The translations under genes were made by a program, and so were the position numbers. Below, piece by piece: positions 37,740 to 53,386 of a stretch of DNA of 64,000 nucleotides. Source of the DNA: Euphorbia lathyris. Its lineage: Eukaryota; Streptophyta; Magnoliopsida; Malpighiales; Euphorbiaceae. Within the stretch, counting starts at the first letter, position 1, and each line of letters starts with the position of its first letter. The stretch is taken from positions 72,402,610-72,466,609 of the forward strand of contig NC_088917.1 in assembly GCF_963576675.1 (NCBI RefSeq), read 5' to 3'. Below the pieces are notes generated by a model. The model made no database searches, had not been told where the DNA came from, and was given only the letters and a program-made list of their open reading frames with translations.

Positions 37740-38400
37740 ACATTGATCTTTGAACAGAATAAACTGAAGGCCTGCAGAAGGTACACCACACTCGTGAAAG
37801 TCCAAATTAAAGGAGTCCACGAAATTCATCATCCAATCTACTGCTTTGTTCCATTCCCGGAACGTATGAGTAACACGCAGATCCTAAGTCCTGGTTTTAA
37901 AGTCGTGACATTGAAGCATGATCTAGGAATACGAGTGGTGTAACTAAGAGGATCTTCCATAAAGTTAACTATCATTTGAGAGTCGAGCTCCACCACGACC
38001 CTTATATAGCTTTTATCCCAAGCCAACTTTAACTCAAAATATAAGCCCCAAATTCAAGGAGCATATCCTGAATTTTTGCACGAAACCACCTAACTAAAGT
38101 CCTTTTGAATTTCGGAGAATGCCACCTGCTGAAACAAAACCTACATTTCCTTTGCAGGTGCTATCACAATTTATTTTAACCCAGCCATCATTAGAAGGAT
38201 GTAATTTGATCAGAATCTCATTCTTAGATTTCTTGATTAAACCATTTAGATACAAAAACTCATTTCTGTTCTCCTGACATTTCTCAAATATAAAACGAAC
38301 ACAACTGTCTTGTTGCCTACAACATTTCTCCACCGCCAGTTCTATCATGTGACCATACTGAAGACAATCTGCCATCTGATTCCTCACACGCTATAGATTA
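37740..38400 (-). pseudogene. LINE RNase H relic
   Basis: Minus-strand reading gives GWVKINCDSTCKGNVGFVSA followed by GGILRNSKG (about 38.1-38.2 kb), the start of the RNase H domain (RVT_3 type) of plant LINEs, and in another frame AWDKSYIRVVVELDSQMIVN (about 37.97-38.03 kb), the following core. At least one frameshift separates them. No RT nearby; short relic. Confidence 0.65.
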
Positions 38401-38589
38401 TACACTAGCCAATCATCATAGGAGAGGCTAAAGAAAGTAGAATATATATTACCTGGGATAATGCTCTCCCAAAGTCCGCGAGTAGAAACACAGTCACGAA
38501 TGATTTACTGTACTTTTTTTTTTTAATTAGGCATCATGATAGATATTTATCAAGCTGTAAAGACATAGTTGTTTTGCCCAATATGTAAA

Positions 38590-39090
38590 GCTGCATTGTC
38601 CTAGATAGTATTAAGATCATTGGGAGAAGAGCCTAACATTTCCAATTCATTTGCTCATTTTGACCGTGATAGACTATTTCATTTTGCTAAGTTATATTCA
38701 GAAGATTTTTCTAGTTATGAGATAGTTGAGCTTAACCATCAACATAGTCTCTGCATTAATAATATGTGAACAAATGAATACTTTTATAATATTCATGCTA
38801 TTGTCGAGCTTGCTAAAAAGATAGTGGAGAAACAATATCACGTTTTTTACCGTTTAGTGTATCAACTTATAGAGTTGGCATTGGTAATTCTTGTTGCAAC
38901 AACTACTGTTGAATGATGTTTTTCTGCAACGAATATTGTCAAGACAAATTTACCCAACCAAAAGAGAGATACTTATATGAGTGATTCATTGATGTGTTAC
39001 ATTGAGAATATTACTTTTAACAGTATTGAAAATGAAGCCATTTTGTAAAATCATCAGAATATTCAATCTCGAAGAACACTATTGCCATCA
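38590..39090 (+). pseudogene. hAT transposase C-terminal relic
   Basis: Plus-strand reading, with stops, gives AHFDRDRLFHFAKLYSEDFS, then YRLVYQLIELALVILVATTT, then CFSATNIVKTNLPNQKRDTY and MCYIENITFNSIENEAIL. This is the dimerisation domain of hAT transposases of the type found in plant zinc-finger MYM-like (TTF-type) proteins. In-frame stops at two or more sites and no N-terminal DDE part: inactive fragment. Confidence 0.75.
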
Positions 39091-39424
39091 ATCAGTAGAT
39101 CATAAACCATCGATAGCTCTTCTATTTTAAATAAATAGTTATATACTTATCGGCATTATATGTGTAAAAATTAATTTTCATTTTTTTGCAATAGAATTAG
39201 ATTTTTATGTAGTTTTATTTTAAATTTTTACTAGGACGATTCCCTCGCGTTGCTTCGGGTATTTAAAAGAGATAATTTACATTTAGAACAAAATTAATAA
39301 GAGGAATAAAAAAATACAATAACATAATTTAAAGAATTATATAGGAATACTATCATGTTACAAAATTAAGACACATGATGGCTAAATATAATAGTTGCAG
39401 AAGTTATCATCATGTTAATTCTTA

Positions 39425-39880
39425 ATGGTATTGTCACTGAACTTCACACTTTTTTATACTGTTGGCCACTCAATTTTAACCAACTCCTCAAAGTGACCGT
39501 TAACAACCCCAAAATGAAAATATTCAATAATTAAAATTGTTCAGAACAATATTTACCATGAAACCACATTTTTTATTTTCCAAAATCATTTTTTTTAGAT
39601 TTCTCTCTTTAAAAATGCACTCTCTCTTAACCAAACTACACCTAAATGACCTCAAAACAAAAAATTTCAAGAATTAAAGTTCCTTAGAAGATCACTAACG
39701 ATTTGGATTTTTTATTTTTAGGCCGTCAACGGTCGTTTTGAGGTGTTGAGTGGCCACCGATGTTAAAAAAATATAAAGTTTAGTGGTCATACTGTTAAGA
39801 ATTGAAGTTCAATGGCCATAATATTAAATGAGTAAAGTTCAGTGACAATAATATTAAATGGGTAAAGTTCAGTGGCCATG
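39425..39880. mobile_element. MITE-like fold-back sequence
   Basis: gtcactgaacttcacacttt near the left end is inverted in agtttagtggtcatactgtt and aaagttcagtgacaataata near the right. Non-coding; target duplication not found. The right end carries a short tandem duplication of the terminal motif. Confidence 0.45.
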
Positions 39881-40471
39881 GACTGATATAGAGAAAAGGA
39901 TGTGAGATGTAAACCTCAATGTAATCCTAGGTCGTTTTGAGAGGATCGGTTGTGATCATTTTAAATGTTTGAGGACAAAACTGTCAAAAGCCATTTTGCA
40001 ATTGAAATTTGGATCAATTGAGCTGTTCTCTTTTAATTATATAGAATAATGTGCATGGAGAAATTTCTTTTTTTATAAGGTTGGACTAAATTTATAAGAT
40101 GCAGAATACGATAATTCTTTACCCCATCAATCTCCTTACAGTCAACCCTGACTGTAGGATAAATATTCATACTTTTACCGCCAAAGATGAAAGCGGAATA
40201 TGATGATCTGCTCAAGCATTTGCTTATTGGGACAAGGACCGGACTCCACAAACCATCATAGATGCCGAATGGGAATGCTAATCATAATATAATTGTTACA
40301 ACCATACTTATAAACTTCAGAAATGTATCTGATTAATTAAAATCTCAAAAACAGACCAAATCAAACTTAACTCAAGTCATCGAACAAAAACGAAATTCAA
40401 AGCGAAGTCTAGAAAAGAAAACAAGCAGGCAGAGAAGGATCTGGAACCTATTTATTCTCTGTTGTGAATTC
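39881..40471. other. Intergenic, includes 3' UTR of RPL3
   Basis: Sequence just below 40472 should contain the RPL3 3' UTR and polyadenylation site on the minus strand. No other gene seen. Confidence 0.4.
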
Positions 40472-44724
<4,253 letters not shown>

Positions 44725-44850
44725 CAGCGAAAGATGAACAGCGGCGCCGGCTAGTGAGTGAGAGGGAGAAGCAGCCGTCGAGATGAAGAAGATGAGCAGG
44801 AGCAGGGGATGAAGAAGATACGATAGGGTTTTATATTTATATTGGAAGAA
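44725..44850 (-). promoter_or_regulatory. Promoter and first non-coding exon of RPL3
   Basis: Gene strand: a TATA-like ataaatataa stretch (about 44832-44844) next to telo-box AAACCCTA (44824-44831), then a leader of about 90 bases to the donor at 44725. Telo-boxes close to the start site are characteristic of plant ribosomal protein genes. Confidence 0.6.
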
Positions 44851-44879
44851 AGGTCATTTTTAACCTAGAATAGAATTTT

Positions 44880-45080
44880 GGATAAATAATTTATTAGTCC
44901 CCTAGTTTTTACCTAACATACTATTTAGTCCCTTTATTTTGAAAAACACATTTTAAAATCTCTATCTTTTATCAATATTAACCTTGTAGTCCTTTTATCT
45001 ATTTTTTTTAGATTTTTAACCGAACATATCTTACCTTTTAGACAACCGCAGTACAATACAAGTTGATCATGTTACTCTGT

Positions 45081-45112
<32 letters not shown>

Positions 45113-45200
45113 TTATGCTAAAATATAATGATTACAAGTCTACAAAAACTAGATAAAAGGATCAAATTGTTAATATTGGCAAAAACTATGAACCTTATAA
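44880..45200. repeat. MITE-like AT-rich sequence with (AT)n tract
   Basis: Left part (tagtcccctagtttttacct) and right part (aaaaactatgaaccttataa) are loosely inverted. A pure AT-dinucleotide run of about 27 bases occupies 45084-45110. Confidence 0.35.
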
Positions 45201-45204
45201 TAGT

Positions 45205-45430
45205 TTACCTTTATGTGCACCTCTAATTCTTCTTCTTCGGTAACATATGTCAAATTGATACTTTTTTTGGACTTTGTTCTACAATTCTTTTGTATGTGCC
45301 TAAACTCTTTGCACTTGTAATACTGATGCTTTCCTTTATGCTAGCAATCGTCTTCATGGTGGCCGAGCTTATTGCAAATACCACATTTAGATAAAACTTT
45401 TCCTTTCGAAGATGAGCCTTTTCTTATATA
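45205..45430 (-). pseudogene. Copia gag zinc-knuckle relic
   Basis: Minus strand reads CGICNKLGHHEDDC then a stop and YYKCKEFRHIQKNC: two CCHC knuckles (the second with R for G) as in gag of some copia elements. No further gag or pol nearby. Confidence 0.5.
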
Positions 45431-46400
45431 AGCACCCTCGACAAATGGTATCAGACCATTAAGGATCTTGAGGGACTTGTCAGTGTTGAAGAGGCTCCAA
45501 AAATGGCAAACAACGCATCAATTCTTTCTCCTCTAATCTTTATCTCCTTTTAAGTTGCTTGTGAGCCTAATATAATAGGTATATGATGTACGATTTTTAT
45601 TAGACAATATGTTGATCAGATAATAGTTTTATTCAAATACTTTTCTTCTTCAATTTTCTAGTCTAAAAAACCAACAAATGGTATCAGTGTATTAAAGATC
45701 TTAAAAGACTTGTGAATATTGGAGAGGCACCAGGGGAACTCGAAAACCGTACTCGAACTACGCTTCGTAGAGTATAAAAGCATTATCCTCTATCATGTTG
45801 TTTGCTCAAATGTTGGGACCGGACACTTGTAGTTTGTAGGCTCCCCCAATTCCATATAGTGGCTCTCAATGTCGAATCTTCTAGGCTAAATATGCTAGCA
45901 ACTTTATAAATAGGATGGAGTTTTCGAACGTTAACAATGGTCAAACTTGGCACCTAAAGCGCCCCAATGGTTCTCCTCATACCACCATAGTTTTCTATTT
46001 TCTTTCTCATACAACGTACTCAGATCGATATTAGCATCATTAAAGGCTCGGTGACAAAAAGAAATATTTCGTGTACTTTTAGTAGAGAAAAAGATTCTTG
46101 TGTACTGTGTAACTTTAAGTTTCTTTGGGTTTTCAATGGAAGAGCTTTTATCCTCTTCAATATAATTGTTGGACCAGAAAATGTTTAGAGAAGAAAAAAG
46201 TCAAATTTAAAATCTTTAAGAGCTTTTATCCAAAGTAGAAAGTCAAATTTAAAATCTTTAAAAGCAAAAGCTCGGTGAATTTATATAAAAGCAATTGAAA
46301 GAAGTAAATGCTAGAAGAAGAGTTTGTGAAACAAAAGACAACAAGCAAGACAGTAGAAGAGTATGGGTTGGTACTTGTTTTAATAAGTCCTAGTTTTAAC
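45431..46400. other. LTR-element debris, unclassified
   Basis: Two copies of a block starting tggtatcag (45449 and 45679), each followed by a related sequence with gaggctcc/gaggcacc, resemble primer-binding sites and leaders of copia elements. A 40-base direct repeat (agtcaaatttaaaatcttta) lies at 46199 and 46242. No coding frame. Confidence 0.35.
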
Positions 46401-46419
46401 ATATCATGAACTTGTTTTT

Positions 46420-46753
46420 CTATTTCAGCTTTTTAAAAATTACAGCATTTCCTACCGTTAATGAGGATAGGGAGGTAGTCATGGAGCCTGTTGGAGTCTT
46501 GGACACACGTTGGAGTAAGAAATGGTCTAATGTTATTGAAGAATGTCTGATCAAGTGGCAACACTTGCTTGTAGAGGACACTATTTGGGAAAAACCCAGC
46601 GATATAAGAACGTGTTTTCCTAATTTTAACCTTGTGGACAAGGTTACAGACGATGGGAGGGGTAATGTTGAACCAAGAAGATCACATAGGAAACATGTGC
46701 AGAATAGTCGCTATTTGGACGGAGTGGAAAAAGGATTTGATGAAGTCAATTGA
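46420..46753 (+). pseudogene. Ty3/gypsy chromodomain relic
   Basis: Plus-strand frame contains PVGVLDTRWSKK, ECLIKWQHLLVEDTIWEKPS and NLVDKVTDDGRGNVEPRRSH: the C-terminal end of pol with chromodomain from a chromovirus-type gypsy element. No integrase, RT or matching LTR lies upstream in this window, so it is a fragment. The following 200 bases may be LTR remnant. Confidence 0.7.
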
Positions 46754-46759
46754 AGTGGT

Positions 46760-47296
46760 GGAGTTGTAATTTGCTATATCTTTTAGTTGCTAAATTTAAG
46801 GAAGTAAATTAATAAAAGACTTAGTCATTAGTCTTTAGTGGAATTCCAGTAGTGGCGTGATTTTAGGCTATTTATCTGGAAAAGTTGTTTTTTTATTTTA
46901 TATTTAAATCCCTGGGTATTATGAGAAGGATTATTGAATTATCAAATAATAATAAAAAAACTCATTTTCTTCTTGCGGCGTGTTCTTACCCCAAATAGAA
47001 CTCGCCTTCAAAAAAAACTTCTCTTGATTGGGACCTAACACTTAGATATAGTAGAGTTCGTTCCCAAATTAGATTATGCTTTATACCTAAGTTCTGTTGA
47101 ATATGAAAAGGTGCAGATCTATATAGTTTTTCATGATTATGAAAAACCATCAGTTTTTTCGACATCAATTGTTGCAAAATCCTCGATTAACAAAGTTAAA
47201 TCTTAAGATAAGTATAAAATATATAAGCTTTATCTTCCTTTATTTTACCTCTAGCGTTCTCCTGCGACGATTTTTTTTCTGGAAACCCTGGTTTGC
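46760..47296. other. Spacer and 5' UTR of the third LINE
   Basis: 46760-47190 AT-rich, nothing certain. About 47200-47296 is probably the LINE leader. Confidence 0.4.
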
Positions 47297-48573
47297 ATGA
47301 TCGATCCCCCAACCCCACCGCCGCCGGCAGCTGCCGATGGCCCCGAGCAGATGGATACTTATGACCGCCTCTCTTATCACGATTCCGTCCTGGGCTCTGA
47401 GAAAGCTTCTCCGTTTCGCACTACCCGTGACCTTCAAGCTGCGGGTTTAGTATCCGTAATCCAGGATAACCCATTGAAACCAAAGTTTGTGGTTGCACCC
47501 CAACTGCTCGATGATTGGTCTCAGAAGTGGAAAGATGCATTGATTGTGAAAGTTCTAGGCAAAAACGTTGGGTATATAGGCTTACAGAAGCGAGTTCTTG
47601 AATTATGGAATCTTAAAGGGGGAGTGAACATGATGGATGTTGGTAATGGTTTCCACCTTGTTCGGTTCGATGATATGGCTGACAGGGAATGTGTTGTTTG
47701 TGATGGCCCATGGACAGTTCAGGGACACTATCTAACAGTTCGGCAGTGGTCACCAGATTTTGTGGCAGCCTCTGCTACCATTGGCTCTACTTTCGTATGG
47801 GTTCGATTTCCAGATTTACCTGTCCAGATGTATGATGAGGATTTTATCATGACTATTGCCAATGTCATTGGTAAGGCTGTGTGGATCGATAAAACACCCT
47901 TAAGACTGCACGCGACCGCTTCACAAGAGTGTGCGTTGAGATTGACTTGATAAAGCCCCTAGTTGCTGAATTTGAGGTCAACGATGTATCTTATCGAATT
48001 GAGTACGAGGGACTCCATATAGCGTGTACCAAGTGTGGCAGGTATGGCCATTACAGGGAGGCTTGTGTGGCTCCAGCGATTCTAGCAAAGGTTCAGACCG
48101 AGGCACAGGCTCCACAGAATATGGCAATGGATAATAATAGCGCTCCTTCAGCTGATAATCCTGAGAATCAGATAGAACAGCAAGACGCAGCAGAATACGG
48201 GCCTTGGATGATGGTTCCTCGACGGAAGTATTCCCCGTGAAAAATTAAGCAACCTGATGTCGTTACTACAGGGCCAACCTTTGAAAAATCCTCTGCTCAT
48301 ACCGCCAGCGGATCAGGAACTGCTTCGCATGCTCTGGTTAGTGCGGACTCTCCATCGATTCAGGTGATGATTTCTAAAAACAGCCGTCGAGCGCAGGGCG
48401 AAGTTCAGCTCCTTAGAAAGCCTCTGAGTGAAGTTCTCCTTCAAAATGGGTTCTCGGCCCTTCAGAACAAATTGGGGGAGCAGCCAAGTATAGAAAGGTC
48501 AGATATGGTCTTGCCGGGTCGGTCTAAACGAAGCCGTGCAGATAATTCTAAGGAGAATCTCCATCCTCGCTAG
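47297..48573 (+). pseudogene. LINE ORF1 (DUF4283 and CCHC zinc knuckle)
   Basis: Starts at ATG 47297. Residues about 60-200 match the DUF4283 domain found in plant LINE ORF1 proteins (WKDALIVKVLGKNVGYIGLQ, DGPWTVQGHYLTVRQWSPDF, VWVRFPDLPVQMYDEDF). A +1-type frameshift near 47900 moves to the next frame with CVEIDLIKPLVAEF and the zinc knuckle CTKCGRYGHYREAC. A TGA at 48238-48240 is followed in the same frame by more sequence to 48573. ORF1 proteins bind RNA and nucleic acids in the LINE particle. First ORF of an L1-type element whose ORF2 follows. Confidence 0.85.
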
Positions 48574-48740
48574 GGGACTAACAAAGATGATTTTGTGTTT
48601 AAATCCCGTCAGGGGAGTGCAATTGGCTCTTCCGTGGGAGTGCATGATCAGAATCGAATAAATAGTGGGCCTACCTCTGATTGGCTCTTGCCGGGATTTC
48701 AAATTGGGGTCCTTGTCTTGTTCCTCTTATCTCTTTGCTT

Positions 48741-50305
48741 ATGGAAGTTATATCTTGGAACTGTTGTGGTGCGGGTAGCACCGAATTTCTTCGCTCTCTT
48801 AGGCATATGGTGAAAGTCCAAAAGCTTGATATTCTGGTCCTGATTGAACCTCGCCTCCCGGGGACGCGTGCTAAGGAGCTCAGCCATAGTCTTTCCTTCT
48901 CAGTTGTGGAAATTGTTGAAACTGAAGGGTTCACCGGTGGAATTTGGGTTTTCTGGTTAGCTCACAACATTACCTTAGATGTCTGCTCCTGATCCCCAAT
49001 TATTACACACTAAAGTTCTTCTTATTGATGGTCTGCGGGCTGGTAGTAGCTTTTACCTGACCTTTGTTTATGTTAGACCGCAGCTTCATTTTAAACGACA
49101 GTTTATGGCGAAGATGCTCTCTTTGAAAACTCAGATCACTGAACCGTGGCTCATTATTGGCAACTTTAATTGTATTAAATCTCTAGAGGAAAAGCAAGGG
49201 GGTAATCTCAGTATTTTGAACCGTTGTTCGCTTTTTGCCACGTGGATTGCTATTATGGGCTTTGTTGATCTTGGGTTTCAAGGCCCTATTTTTACCTGGT
49301 ATAGAGGGATCACTGCTCGGACTCGGGTGGCATGTCGTCTTGATAGAGCTCTGTGCAGCACCAATTGAAGAGTGGCCTTTCCGGAAGCCTTTGTTAGGCA
49401 TCTTCCTCGAAATAAATCTGATCATGTTCCCATTTGTTTATCTCTTTTTGGTACTGTACCCCTGCGAACCGCGCGGCCTTTGGTTTCAAGCTGCTTGGCT
49501 TAATCATCCTAATTTCCAAGAGTTCATGGCTGATAATTGGCAGCCCTCCTTATGCATTCGAGATAGTCTCTCTCTTCTTGAGCCTCGATTAAGGGATTGG
49601 AACACTTCTGTTTTTTGGAATATCCATTATAGAAAGCAGAAAGTTCTCCATCGGCTGGCTAGTACTCAGCTCGCGCTGGCTTTCCGAGTCACGAATGGGC
49701 TGATCCGGCTTGAAAGAAAGCTCCAAACTGAACTTGATGAGATACTTGGTCAAGAGGAGATTTTTTGGATGCAAAAATCGAGTGTCAGTTGGCTTCAACA
49801 TGGGGACTGCAATACCCAATTACCTTTATTTGTCGGAGGCGGAACAGAGTTGAGGGAATTCGCGATGCTGGGGGAATCTGGTGTTGGGATGTGGATCAGA
49901 TTCGGGGTCTTGTCAGAGATTTCTTTGATCACTTATACTGTGAAACTAATTCGAACAGGCCCAAACTATAGACGGTTCATGTTTTCCCACGTCTTGAGGA
50001 TAGCGCAATCTATGGGTTGGTCCGTCAGTTTACCCTGAGCGAAGTCAAATCTGTTCTTTTTCAGATGGGGCCGCTCAAAGCTCTAGGACCCGATGGCTTT
50101 CAAGCACTCTTCTTTCAGCACCAGTGGTCGACTATCGGAACCGAATTATGTAAGTATGTGATCGATATTCTCCATTCTGACACCATGGATCCGGGTGTTA
50201 ATTCCACGTTCATTACAGTTATCCCCAGAGTTAGTTCCCCAGAATACTTACATCAATTTCATCTGATTAGTCTTTGTAATACCATCTACAAGCTGGTTAC
50301 AAAAT
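48741..50305 (+). pseudogene. LINE ORF2, left part: endonuclease and start of RT
   Basis: Starts MEVISWNCCGAG at 48741, the typical start of the APE-type endonuclease. ILVLIEPRLPG, WLIIGNFNCIKS (N where D is usual in GDFN) and GFQGPIFTWYRG follow in two frames, so frameshifts occur near 48985 and 49350. RT begins at about 50.03 kb (LSEVKSVLFQMGPLKALGPD, GFQALFFQHQW) and reaches YKLVTK at 50300, where a gypsy element is inserted. The remainder lies at 60339. Inactive. Confidence 0.85.
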
Positions 50306-50817
50306 TGATGACTTGTGGAGAATTTCTGATTAGCTTCCGTCCCTGTGGGGGCGTCGTTGGGTTCGACGGGGGGAAGCTCCGATGCCAAAGTCAGTATAGA
50401 GGAACAAGAAAGCAAACTGAATTGACAAAGGGTAAGTGTAAGTGTACCTTGATAGCTCGAGATACAAGCTATATATAGTCATGAAGTTGTAACCTTTAGT
50501 AACTAGAAAGTCTCCATTAATGCTCCATTAATGGCGGTTACTGGTTTCCTTTAAGCATGTCCGTTAGCTCATTAATAGCTCGTTAATGGCTTTTATGAAG
50601 GAATTGGCTCAGCTGTTTCAACTGGCGGATCAAGGGATTATGGCGGATCTCTACATAAGTTTGCCTACGGATCTCATATGGCGTAGTCTCGTTTGATCCG
50701 CCCATCAGATCTCTTCGTTTGATTCGCCTTAGCGTTCCGACATCAAGCGATCAATACACGGCCGTTTTGGGGGTAAATATCTCTTTTGACGCTTTGGATA
50801 ATATCCCAATAATATCA
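50306..50817 (-). repeat. 3' LTR of the gypsy element
   Basis: 512 bp direct repeat of 59822-60333. Contains ggcggatc twice (50624, 50642) and inverted as gatccgcc (50695). Confidence 0.95.
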
Positions 50818-50832
50818 GAAGCCCCCCTAAAG
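50818..50832 (-). other. Polypurine tract of the gypsy element
   Basis: Minus strand ctttaggggggcttc directly upstream of the 3' LTR. Confidence 0.7.
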
Positions 50833-50925
50833 TTCTTTTAAAGTCCTTTAGGGCTTTTGAGCTTCTTCGCGCGCCGTCATGATGACTGGCATTAATGGTC
50901 ACTCTGTTTGATGCCAATCAATGGG

Positions 50926-50937
50926 TGACACGTGTCA
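50926..50937. promoter_or_regulatory. Palindromic G-box upstream of the antisense gene
   Basis: tgacacgtgtca is a perfect 12-base palindrome with the ACGTG core bound by plant bZIP/bHLH factors. A CCAAT word lies at about 50913. It is about 180 bases upstream of the antisense ATG, a plausible promoter position. Confidence 0.55.
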
Positions 50938-51119
50938 TGGATGCGCCGCTCGAGGAAAGAGAAAACGTCTTCTTCCTTCCTCTCTTTCTCTTTCTTCTTC
51001 ATTTGTGCTTCTCTTCCATTTTTCTTTACGCTTCTTTGCCCAGAGTTTTCCCGGAGTTTCAGAATCCTCCAAGCTTTAACTTTCATGTAAGTGGATCTTT
51101 TTCATTCTATTTTTTCTGA

Positions 51120-53386
51120 ATGTTTAGGAACTCTTCTTCATCCTCCGAATCGACCTTCGAACTTTTTAATTTGACCTCTTCCTCTGAAATCGCAATTAGC
51201 TGGACTACTTCTTCGTCGGAAAATTCTTATTCCTCCGAAGATACGGTTAGCTCTGATTTAGCTGAGTTGCGTAACTCGGCCCGTAATAGTGTTCGAACTC
51301 ATTCAGGTAGAATTCAAAACCTTTCCGTCCCCGTTACTGGTACTGCTCCGGCAATAGATTTTAGGCGATTTTCCGGGATGGAAGCCTCTTCTTCTGCCCG
51401 TCTAGGAAAAAGGCACCTCGTGCGGAGTCTACTCTGTCTCGTATGAGCGCCGCGGATCTAGCGGATCTGGCGAATCACTTTCCGTGGATAAATAACTACG
51501 AGACCCAATTGGCGGCTGCCCATCAACGACCTGCCTGTCCGCCAAGCGGATATCTGTCTCTATATAGTAGTCATGTAGAAAGAGGGTTCCGACTTCCTCT
51601 TCCGAAGATGATGGCAGACATCCTTGCTTACTTTGATATCACTGTCAGCCAATTACATCCAAATGGCTGGTTAGACCTGGCTTTAGATTGTTACTTAGCT
51701 TCAAACTTAGGGGTAGTGTGTACCCCTCGTGTCTTTCGATCTCTTCATAAACCGTCAAAGCGAAAGTCTGAGTCTTTCCTCACTTTTGCAAAGTTTGGAA
51801 CATATTCGCCGTTTAGCGACAAGATGTCCAACGTCCATCTTTGGGACGAAAAATTCTTCTATGTAAAGATAACAGAGGGCGAGTCTTTAGGCTTTCCATC
51901 ATTCTGGAATGCCAAACCTCTGCATATGGCGGGAGACATGCGCATATTGACAAATAGTGATGAGGTAGTGGCAGACCTCATGAAGGATGTCAAGGCAGAT
52001 GCTTGGACATACGCTGACGCCTTGGACTTCATGATGAATGACATTCCTTTGATTCGCCGAGAAGGGGACAAGTTCATTTACTCAAAGTTTGCACAACTCG
52101 ATCGAGGTAACTTTGTTTTTTCTTTGAACCTTGATTACCTTATTGTTCTCTTTGTCAGGGGTTTATCTAAGGCTAGTCACGCTCTTGTAGAGATGCGCAA
52201 GAAACTGAAGGAGGATGAGGCTCGAAAGAAAGGGCAGGCAGCGGATCCTCAAAAAAGTGTAGGAAAACATCCTGCTGATACAACGGCTGATCCGCCTTTG
52301 AAGAAGAGGAAGCCTACAGCTTCCGGCGGACAAAAGTTTATGGCGGACGCCATGAAATCCGCAATGCCCTTGGTGGAGAAGGAACAGGTAAGCTGTTTTT
52401 ACCATTTCTCTCTTCCACATTATGAATCTAAGTTATGACCTTCCCATCTTTGTGCAGATGGCGAAGCCTGACCTGGGCGATTACTGGTCCGCCAAATATG
52501 GTGACAGGGGATCTTTGAAGAATGATTCTGTTATTAATGACCTGGATGAAGCTCTTGGTCAGTTGGGCGAGGTGTAGAAGAGCCAGAACCAGATCTCAGG
52601 ATTAGCCCATGTCCAAATGGGAAAAACGGAGCTTCTAATGGTAAGTTAGCTCTATCCTTTTTGTTATTTTTTGGATGAATGAGTGATCCTCTTTGGGGAG
52701 AATTTCGCCTTTGTTCTTTCGTTTGAATGGACTGTTTGCATTGATAGGTATACACCCGTTTGCGTGCCATGGAAGCTGAGCTCCTTCAAGGTGTGGCGGA
52801 TAAGGCCACTATAGAAAGGTTGGAGAAAGAAGTTGCTGATGCTAACGCGAATGCCGCGTCCGCCATTTCCCTCAAGGATGCCGAGATCCAGAAGCTGAAG
52901 GAAAAGATCGAAGCAGATGCTAAGGAGCATGAGGATGCCTTAGTAGACACAGAATTCATGGCAGGGGAGCAAGCTTTCTTTTATGGCGAATGGATCATGG
53001 CGTATGTCCAACTGGCACATCCCGAGATTGATTTTACAGATCCGGAGTTCGTCGTTCTCGACGCGGATGTTGTCCTCAAATATCGCAAAATCCCAGACGT
53101 CAAGGATTACATCCGTGATCACGTTCGGAAATGGATGAAGGGATCCGCCGAAGAAAGCAAACCTCTTGCCAACCTTAAACCCGTGGACCTCGAGGGAATG
53201 CCCTCAAAGACAGACGACCAGAGTGAGGAGCTAATAACCGATGGCATTATTCCTCTAGGAGGAATTATCTCTGTAGAGCAGGAAGCCCCACTGGAGGGCG
53301 TATCTAGTGTTGTAGAGAAGGAAGCCCCTTTGGAGGGCGCATCGGGGAAAACAGATGCGAAGGAGGATGCTCCTATTAATGTGTAG
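51120..53386 (+). pseudogene. Antisense gene of the gypsy element, spliced, Transposase_28-like
   Basis: Lies opposite to gag-pol between pol and the 3' LTR. Exon 1 51120-52387 begins MFRNSSSSSEST; a frameshift near 51395 leads to RKKAPRAESTLSRMSAADLA. Exon 2 52458-52640 and exon 3 52748-53386 follow GT-AG introns of 70 and 107 bases, all phase 0. Exon 2 has an in-frame TAG at 52575-52577. The centre (VERGFRLPLPKMMADILAYF, TVSQLHPNGWLDLALDCYLA) fits the 'putative gypsy type transposon' family (Pfam Transposase_28). Then a Lys-rich linker with PLKKRKP (possible nuclear signal), a coiled coil in exon 3 (ATIERLEKEVADANANAASA) and a tail with a repeated EAPLEG motif. Comparable antisense genes are known in Tat elements such as Grande; function unknown. 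The short leader 50.94-51.12 kb may hold a further intron. Confidence 0.8.

Noticed and set aside
52100..52160. Additional intron in exon 1 of the antisense gene
   Set aside because: GT and AG sites are present with an A/T-rich centre, but splicing would shift the frame, while the unspliced frame stays open.
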